Shown here: piece by piece, positions 5,975 through 9,696 of the stretch
Layout of the letters: every line of letters begins with the position of its first letter
How positions within the stretch are numbered: position 1 is the stretch's first letter
Assembly (NCBI GenBank): GCA_959018155.1
Contig: CAUEKH010000067.1
Location: 1 to 9,696 of the forward strand
DNA from: an uncultured Hungatella sp.
Lineage (GTDB): Bacteria; Bacillota; Clostridia; Lachnospirales; Lachnospiraceae
Length of the DNA stretch: 9,696 nucleotides
Reading direction: 5' to 3'
The notes under the pieces: generated by a model
Databases searched by the model: none
What the model was told of the DNA's origin: nothing
Seen by the model: the letters and a program-made list of their open reading frames with translations, nothing else
Made by a program: the position numbers and the translations under genes

Positions 5975-7578
5975 TAAGAATCAGTCAGTTGAAGATGCCC
6001 CTGGGGCATACCGAAGAAGAGTTAAAGAAAAAGGCGGCTAAGACGCTGAAAATCGGGGAAGAAAAGATACAGTCCCTCCATATCGTAAAACAGTCTGTGG
6101 ACGCGCGGAAAAAGGGCAGCGGGATCCTGCTGATTTACACCGTCGATGTGAAAGTCGCAAAGGAGAGCGCCGTCCTTAACAGGGCGAAAGGTCCGAACGT
6201 CTCTGCCGCGGTTAAGAGCGAGTACCGTCTCCCGCCTCATGGGACGGAGAAGTTAGAAGGGCGGCCTGTCGTTGTGGGAAGCGGCCCGGCCGGTCTCTTT
6301 GGCGCGCTTATGCTGGCCCGCGAGGGGTATGCGCCTCTCGTGCTGGAGAGGGGCGAGACGGTGGAAGAGAGAACGAAGACGGTCCGCGAATTCTGGAGAG
6401 ACGGAATATTAAGGCCGGATTCCAACGTGCAGTTTGGGGAAGGCGGCGCCGGCACCTTCTCCGATGGGAAGTTAAATACCCTGGTGAAGGACCCGCTGAT
6501 GCGCAACCGCAAGGTGCTGGAGACATTCGTGGAGTTCGGGGCGGATTCCTCCATTCTCTATAAAAATAAACCGCATATCGGCACGGATGTGCTGGCGGGC
6601 ATCGTCCGGAATATGCGGGAAGAGATCATCCGTCTCGGAGGCGAATTTAGGTTTAACAGCTGTGTGACTGATTTCTCTGTGCAGGACGGCAGACTTACCG
6701 GCCTGACGGTCAATGGGAGCGAAGAAATACGGGCGGGTATTACCGTTCTGGCAGTCGGACACAGCGCCAGGGACACTTTTGAGAGAATGTTGGAGCGGAA
6801 GATTCCTATGGAGAAGAAGGCGTTTGCCGTGGGAATCAGGATTCAGCATCCCCAGGAGAGCCTTAATCTGTCCCAGTACGGCCTTACAGATACTGGAAGA
6901 CTGGGGGCTGCCGACTACAAGGTGACTCACCAGTGCGCCAGCGGGCGCGGAGTCTACTCCTTCTGCATGTGTCCCGGCGGCTATGTGGTCAACGCCTCGT
7001 CAGAACCGGGCCGTCTGGCCGTGAACGGCATGAGCTACCATGCCAGGGATGGGGTAAATGGTAACAGCGCGCTGATCGTTACCGTGACGCCTGAGGATTT
7101 CCCGGCGGAGGATAAGACGCCCCTTGCCGGAATCACGTACCAGAGAAGGCTTGAGGAGGCGGCGTATTTATGCGGCAGAGGGAAGATACCGGTACAGCTT
7201 TACGGGGATTTTAAGGAGGGTACGGACAGCACAGGTTTTGGGGAAGTGACGCCTGCCTTCGAAGGTGCGTATCAGTTCGGAAATCTGAAAAGAATCCTGC
7301 CGGCCTACTTATCAGAATCGCTGATTGAAGGAATTGAGGCATTTGAAGGGAAAATCAGAGGATTTTCCAGACCGGACGCCATACTGGCGGGCGTGGAGAG
7401 CCGGACCTCCTCTCCGATCAGGATCCCGAGGGGCGAAGGGCTGGAAAGCAGGGTGAAGGGCTTATACCCCTGCGGCGAGGGGGCCGGTTACGCGGGTGGA
7501 ATCACATCCGCGGCCATGGATGGCATCCGCGTCGCGGAAGCCGTTATTTCGCGGTACGCCCCGGAACACAGCCTTTAA
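5971..7578 (+). CDS. FAD-dependent dehydrogenase, COG2509-like
   Basis: A 535-residue protein of the uncharacterised FAD-dependent dehydrogenase group (COG2509 by recall). Residues about 1-95 form an N-terminal alpha/beta domain typical of this group, starting MIRISQLKMPLGHTEEEL with many lysines. The Rossmann FAD motif is RPVVVGSGPAGLFGAL (GSGPAG at 103-108), ending in VLERG. Family blocks SNVQFGEGGAGTFSDGKLNT (151-170) and FAVGIRIQHPQESLN are present. The C-terminal FAD-contacting block GLYPCGEGAGYAGGITSAAM starts near 497. It is complete and of normal size; the substrate is unknown. The frame is open upstream to an ATG at 5917 inside the preceding gene. The ATG at 5971 is preferred because it overlaps the previous stop as ATGA, has AAGAGG a few bases upstream and gives the usual N-terminus. 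Two flavoproteins in one coupled unit suggests related redox chemistry, which is inference. Confidence 0.9.
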   Translation: MIRISQLKMPLGHTEEELKKKAAKTLKIGEEKIQSLHIVKQSVDARKKGSGILLIYTVDVKVAKESAVLNRAKGPNVSAAVKSEYRLPPHGTEKLEGRPVVVGSGPAGLFGALMLAREGYAPLVLERGETVEERTKTVREFWRDGILRPDSNVQFGEGGAGTFSDGKLNTLVKDPLMRNRKVLETFVEFGADSSILYKNKPHIGTDVLAGIVRNMREEIIRLGGEFRFNSCVTDFSVQDGRLTGLTVNGSEEIRAGITVLAVGHSARDTFERMLERKIPMEKKAFAVGIRIQHPQESLNLSQYGLTDTGRLGAADYKVTHQCASGRGVYSFCMCPGGYVVNASSEPGRLAVNGMSYHARDGVNGNSALIVTVTPEDFPAEDKTPLAGITYQRRLEEAAYLCGRGKIPVQLYGDFKEGTDSTGFGEVTPAFEGAYQFGNLKRILPAYLSESLIEGIEAFEGKIRGFSRPDAILAGVESRTSSPIRIPRGEGLESRVKGLYPCGEGAGYAGGITSAAMDGIRVAEAVISRYAPEHSL

Positions 7579-7579
7579 A

Positions 7580-7608
7580 TTGACGAATCACAAAAAATGT
7601 TGTAAGAT
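7580..7608 (+). promoter_or_regulatory. Sigma-A-type promoter for the proB unit
   Basis: TTGACG (7580-7585) and TAAGAT (7603-7608) are spaced by exactly 17 bases, close to the TTGACA/TATAAT consensus. The promoter begins 2 bases after the stop of the preceding gene. Transcription would begin near 7615, after the in-frame ATG at 7609, which therefore cannot be the start from this promoter. The leader is only about 27 bases, too short for a T-box or riboswitch. Confidence 0.8.
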
Positions 7609-7631
7609 ATGAGTCATAAAAAAATGACATC

Positions 7632-7636
7632 GGAGG
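7632..7636 (+). promoter_or_regulatory. Ribosome binding site that fixes the proB start
   Basis: GGAGG lies 5 bases before the ATG at 7642. No comparable site precedes the in-frame ATG at 7609, so translation most likely starts at 7642. Confidence 0.75.
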
Positions 7637-7641
7637 CATCC

Positions 7642-8505
7642 ATGGACAGAGAAGTGCGAAAAAGACTGAAAGAGAAACAGAGGATAGTGATTAAGATAGG
7701 TTCCTCCTCCCTCACTCATGCGTGCACAGGGGATTTGAACCTGATGAAGATAGAAAAGCTGGTCCGCGTTATCAGCGATTTAAAGGGAGAGGGGAAAGAG
7801 GTGGTGCTGGTCTCCTCCGGCGCCATTGCGGCAGGACGCCAGGCTCTGGGCCGCCGCACGAAACCGGTCACCATCTCCGAAAAGCAGGCATTTGCAGCGG
7901 TGGGCCAGGCCAGGCTGATGATGGTATATCAGAAGCTGTTTGCGGAATATAATCAGACAGCGGCACAGATCCTGATGACAAAGAATACCATGGTCAATGA
8001 CAGTACGCGGTATAACGCTCAGAATACCTTTGAGGAACTGTTAAAACTGGGGACGATTCCGATTGTCAATGAAAATGATACGGTCTCCACGTCAGAGATC
8101 CCCTTAGTCGACAATTTCGGAGATAATGACAGACTTTCGGCGATCGTAGCCGCGTTAATCGGCGCGGATTTACTGATTCTTCTATCTGATATCGACGGCC
8201 TCTATTCTGACGATCCGAGACGCAATCCGAATGCGAAGTTCATCCGCGTTGTGGAGGAGATTACCCCGAAGCTGATGGAGATGGGAAAGCCAACCTCAGG
8301 CAGCGATGTGGGCACCGGCGGCATGGCGGCCAAGCTGGCAGCGGCCCGGATTGCCACGGACAGCGGCTCTGACATGGTAATCGCCAATGGAGACCATGTG
8401 GAGGTTATCTCAGAGATTGTGGCAGGGGAGAACAAGGGAACGCTCTTTCTCGCGCACCCCAATCTCGATTTTGACTTGATGCACTACATAAATAACGAAT
8501 ATTAA
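7642..8505 (+). CDS. proB: Glutamate 5-kinase, short form without PUA domain
   Basis: Phosphorylates L-glutamate with ATP to gamma-glutamyl phosphate, the first committed step of proline synthesis, in the cytoplasm. The 287-residue protein is an amino acid kinase fold throughout: VIKIGSSSL with Lys18, VVLVSSGAIAAGR (54-66), PIVNENDTVST with the NEND substrate loop (143-146), FGDNDRLSA (159-167), LLSDIDGLYSDDPR (180-193) and VGTGGMAAKLAAAR (223-236). The sequence ends at NNEY, where the E. coli enzyme (about 367 residues) continues into a PUA domain. The short form is complete rather than truncated, because the stop is followed at once by the next gene's ribosome binding site. The start is set by the promoter and GGAGG site upstream. 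proA lies two genes downstream in the same direction, supporting the assignment. Proline feedback inhibition is a property of the family, and how the missing PUA affects it cannot be judged here. Confidence 0.96.
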   Translation: MDREVRKRLKEKQRIVIKIGSSSLTHACTGDLNLMKIEKLVRVISDLKGEGKEVVLVSSGAIAAGRQALGRRTKPVTISEKQAFAAVGQARLMMVYQKLFAEYNQTAAQILMTKNTMVNDSTRYNAQNTFEELLKLGTIPIVNENDTVSTSEIPLVDNFGDNDRLSAIVAALIGADLLILLSDIDGLYSDDPRRNPNAKFIRVVEEITPKLMEMGKPTSGSDVGTGGMAAKLAAARIATDSGSDMVIANGDHVEVISEIVAGENKGTLFLAHPNLDFDLMHYINNEY

Positions 8506-8510
8506 GGAGG
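8504..8510 (+). promoter_or_regulatory. Ribosome binding site of the DUF896 gene, overlapping the proB stop
   Basis: AAGGAGG, a full Shine-Dalgarno match, shares its first two bases with the TAA stop of proB and lies 7 bases before a GTG start. It supports the GTG at 8518 and suggests translational coupling to proB. Confidence 0.75.
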
Positions 8511-8517
8511 CGGCACC

Positions 8518-8736
8518 GTGAACCAGGAGAAGATTGACAGAATTAACACCCTGTATCACAAATCCCAGTCAGTCGGTCTGACTGAGGAAGAGAAGGCAGA
8601 GCAGGCGCAGCTGCGCAAAGAATATATCGAGGCCATCCGTTCCAGCTTAAGAGGAAATCTAAATAATATTTCGATTCAGGAGGCGGACGGTTCTGTCACG
8701 GATTTGGGGAAGAAGTATGGAAATACAGAAAAGTGA
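8518..8736 (+). CDS. DUF896 (YnzC-like) small protein
   Basis: A 72-residue cytoplasmic protein starting at GTG. It resembles the DUF896 family represented by B. subtilis YnzC: an N-terminal helical hairpin with KIDRINTLYHKSQSVGLTEE and EEKAEQAQLRKEYIEAIRSS (the family pattern of two helices joined by a short turn containing LTEEE). A short tail with LRGNLNNISIQEADGS follows. The function of the family is not established to my knowledge; B. subtilis members are linked to the SOS-region gene yneA operon by context only. The length fits the family. The gene sits between proB and the folate enzyme gene and overlaps the latter by 20 bases. GTG rather than ATG is chosen because the ribosome binding site is ideally placed and no ATG exists near the family N-terminus. 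Confidence 0.9.
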   Translation: MNQEKIDRINTLYHKSQSVGLTEEEKAEQAQLRKEYIEAIRSSLRGNLNNISIQEADGSVTDLGKKYGNTEK

Positions 8737-9256
8737 GATCAGAAATAAAGTAAAACTCTGCAGAAAGTCCATGGCCCCGGAACAGGAGGCGGCATGGAAT
8801 GACGCGATTTTAAAGAAGGTTCTGGCGCTCAAGTCGGTCCGTCTCGCCTCCTGCGTCTACTGCTACGTCTCCTTTCACCACGAGGCCGGAACTGAGATGC
8901 TGATTCAGTACCTTCTGGAGATGGGAAAATACGTGGCTGTGCCGAAGGTCACGGGTAAGAGGCTGGACTTTTATGCGCTGCAGAGCAGGAGGGACTTAGA
9001 GCCGGGCGTGATGGGGATTATGGAGCCGAAGGAAGACTGCTTAAGAATCCGCGATTTACACGCCCCGGTCATTGTGCCGGGAATCGCCTTTGATAAAGAG
9101 GGCAGACGGATTGGCTACGGCGGCGGTTATTACGACCGGTTTTTTGAAGAAGAACCGGAACACGAAAAGATTGGGATCGCCTATCCGTTTCAGATATTCG
9201 ATACCGTACCGGCAGAGTCCCACGACAGGAGTATGGATCTGGTAATCACTCCATAA
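8717..9256 (+). CDS. 5-formyltetrahydrofolate cyclo-ligase
   Basis: Converts 5-formyltetrahydrofolate to 5,10-methenyltetrahydrofolate with ATP, salvaging a storage or inhibitory folate into the one-carbon pool (the family includes YgfA/Fau and B. subtilis YqgN). The 179-residue protein is of usual length. It begins with a basic helix (KSEIRNKVKLCRKSM; the family has a conserved Arg/Lys-rich N-terminus) and has YVSFHHEAGTEMLI (50-63) and YVAVPKVTG (72-80). GIMEPKED (100-107) fits the family's GxxEP, and the substrate/ATP motif PGIAFDKEGRRIGYGGGYYD is at 121-140. All key blocks are intact. The ATG lies within the end of the DUF896 gene (20-base overlap), with GGGGAAGAAG just upstream. A short gap and a strong ribosome binding site separate it from proA. 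It has no known direct link to proline synthesis, so its place between proB and proA is probably a matter of operon sharing. Confidence 0.94.
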   Translation: MEIQKSEIRNKVKLCRKSMAPEQEAAWNDAILKKVLALKSVRLASCVYCYVSFHHEAGTEMLIQYLLEMGKYVAVPKVTGKRLDFYALQSRRDLEPGVMGIMEPKEDCLRIRDLHAPVIVPGIAFDKEGRRIGYGGGYYDRFFEEEPEHEKIGIAYPFQIFDTVPAESHDRSMDLVITP

Positions 9257-9260
9257 CAGA

Positions 9261-9266
9261 AGGAGG
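9261..9266 (+). promoter_or_regulatory. Ribosome binding site of proA
   Basis: AGGAGG (AAGGAGG with the base before it) lies 10 bases before the ATG at 9277. A nearer ATG at 9270 is out of frame and stops after six codons, so it is not the proA start. Confidence 0.65.
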
Positions 9267-9276
9267 AAAATGCGGC

Positions 9277-9696
9277 ATGACACTGAATGAGACAGGAAAA
9301 AGGGCAAAAGAAACCGCGGCGGCTGTGGGAATTTTAGGTTCACTCAGAAAGAATGAGGGACTTCTTTCTGCGGCAGAAGCGCTGCTTAAGGGGGAGGAGG
9401 AGATCCTCACCGCCAATCAGGACGACGTGATCCGGGCAACGATGAACGGGATGAGCGCCGGTATGATTGACAGGCTGGAACTGACTCCGGGCAGAATCGA
9501 GGCCATGGCCGACGGCCTGCGAAGCGTGGCCGCCTTAGATGATCCCATCGGGGAAGTGATTTCCATGAAGGTTCGTCCCAACGGGCTGACAATCGGCCAG
9601 AAGCGCGTTCCCTTAGGCGTCGTCGGCATTATCTATGAGGCGCGCCCCAATGTGACGGCGGACGCCGCCGCGCTCTGCCTGAAGAGCGGCAACGTA
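9277..9696 (+). CDS. proA: Gamma-glutamyl phosphate reductase, 3' end outside the window
   Basis: NADPH-dependent reductase that turns gamma-glutamyl phosphate into glutamate 5-semialdehyde, the second step of proline synthesis, acting directly after ProB. Only the first 140 codons are present, about a third of the usual length of about 415; the frame is open to the window edge, so this is a cut and not a defect. Visible family blocks are the helical N-terminus (LNETGKRAKETAAAVG), ILTANQDDV, MIDRLELTPGRIEAMADGLR, the stretch VRPNGLTIGQKRVPLGVVGI and IYEARPNVTADAAALCLKSG, the start of the ALDH-like nucleotide-binding core. The catalytic Cys lies beyond the window and cannot be checked. The gene is 20 bases after the folate gene and probably belongs to the transcript that starts before proB. 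Confidence 0.95.
   Translation, partial: MTLNETGKRAKETAAAVGILGSLRKNEGLLSAAEALLKGEEEILTANQDDVIRATMNGMSAGMIDRLELTPGRIEAMADGLRSVAALDDPIGEVISMKVRPNGLTIGQKRVPLGVVGIIYEARPNVTADAAALCLKSGNV

Noticed and set aside
9270..9290. Six-codon open frame just before proA as a regulatory leader peptide
   Set aside because: It overlaps the proA start, lies close to the shared ribosome binding site and contains no proline codons, so attenuation is not supported.
1..9696. CRISPR arrays, tRNAs, insertion sequences, phage or defence genes
   Set aside because: Reading both strands showed no regular repeats, no cloverleaf-like sequence, and no transposase, integrase or nuclease-type defence protein; all coding space is taken by housekeeping-type genes.

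Overview
The window looks like ordinary chromosomal DNA from an anaerobic, low-to-mid GC Gram-positive bacterium. My best guess is a gut clostridium of the Lachnospiraceae type. The guess rests on the Firmicutes-type pairing phoH-ybeY, a DUF3048 lipoprotein, a SpoVB/YtgP-like flippase, a DUF896 (YnzC-like) small protein, strong AAGGAGG-type ribosome binding sites and sigma-A-like promoters. This is inference from gene content; no rRNA or other definitive marker is present. All eleven genes I can support lie on the + strand, are tightly packed, and show no sign of mobile DNA.

Region 1 (1-4198) is a translationally coupled run. It holds the 3' part of phoH (its start lies before the window), ybeY (rRNA maturation endonuclease), a DUF3048 lipoprotein, and a multi-membrane-spanning MOP-superfamily lipid/polysaccharide flippase. 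Each gene overlaps the next by 4 to 14 bases, so the four are probably one operon that joins RNA metabolism with cell-envelope functions.

Region 2 (4199-4756) holds a small membrane-anchored protein of 130 residues with its own strong ribosome binding site. Its C-terminal half resembles the BofC C-terminal type of domain. After it comes a 115-base gap with a 7-bp perfect inverted repeat at the stop codon and a near-consensus sigma-A promoter (TTGCAT, 17 bases, TACAAT).

Region 3 (4757-7578) is a two-gene unit of FAD-dependent oxidoreductases: an HI0933/BaiN-like flavoprotein and, overlapping it by 4 bases, a COG2509-like dehydrogenase.

Region 4 (7579-9696) begins with a second near-consensus promoter (TTGACG, 17 bases, TAAGAT) and runs proB, DUF896 protein, 5-formyltetrahydrofolate cyclo-ligase, proA. 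ProA runs off the end of the window. ProB and ProA catalyse successive steps of proline synthesis from glutamate. Here they are split by two small genes, and ProB is the short form without the C-terminal PUA domain.

I found no CRISPR array, tRNA, rRNA, insertion sequence, phage gene or defence system, and no clearly new biological system. The points most worth a second look are the lipoprotein-flippase coupling, the small BofC-like protein, the split proBA operon, and the two promoters that fix gene starts inside longer open frames.
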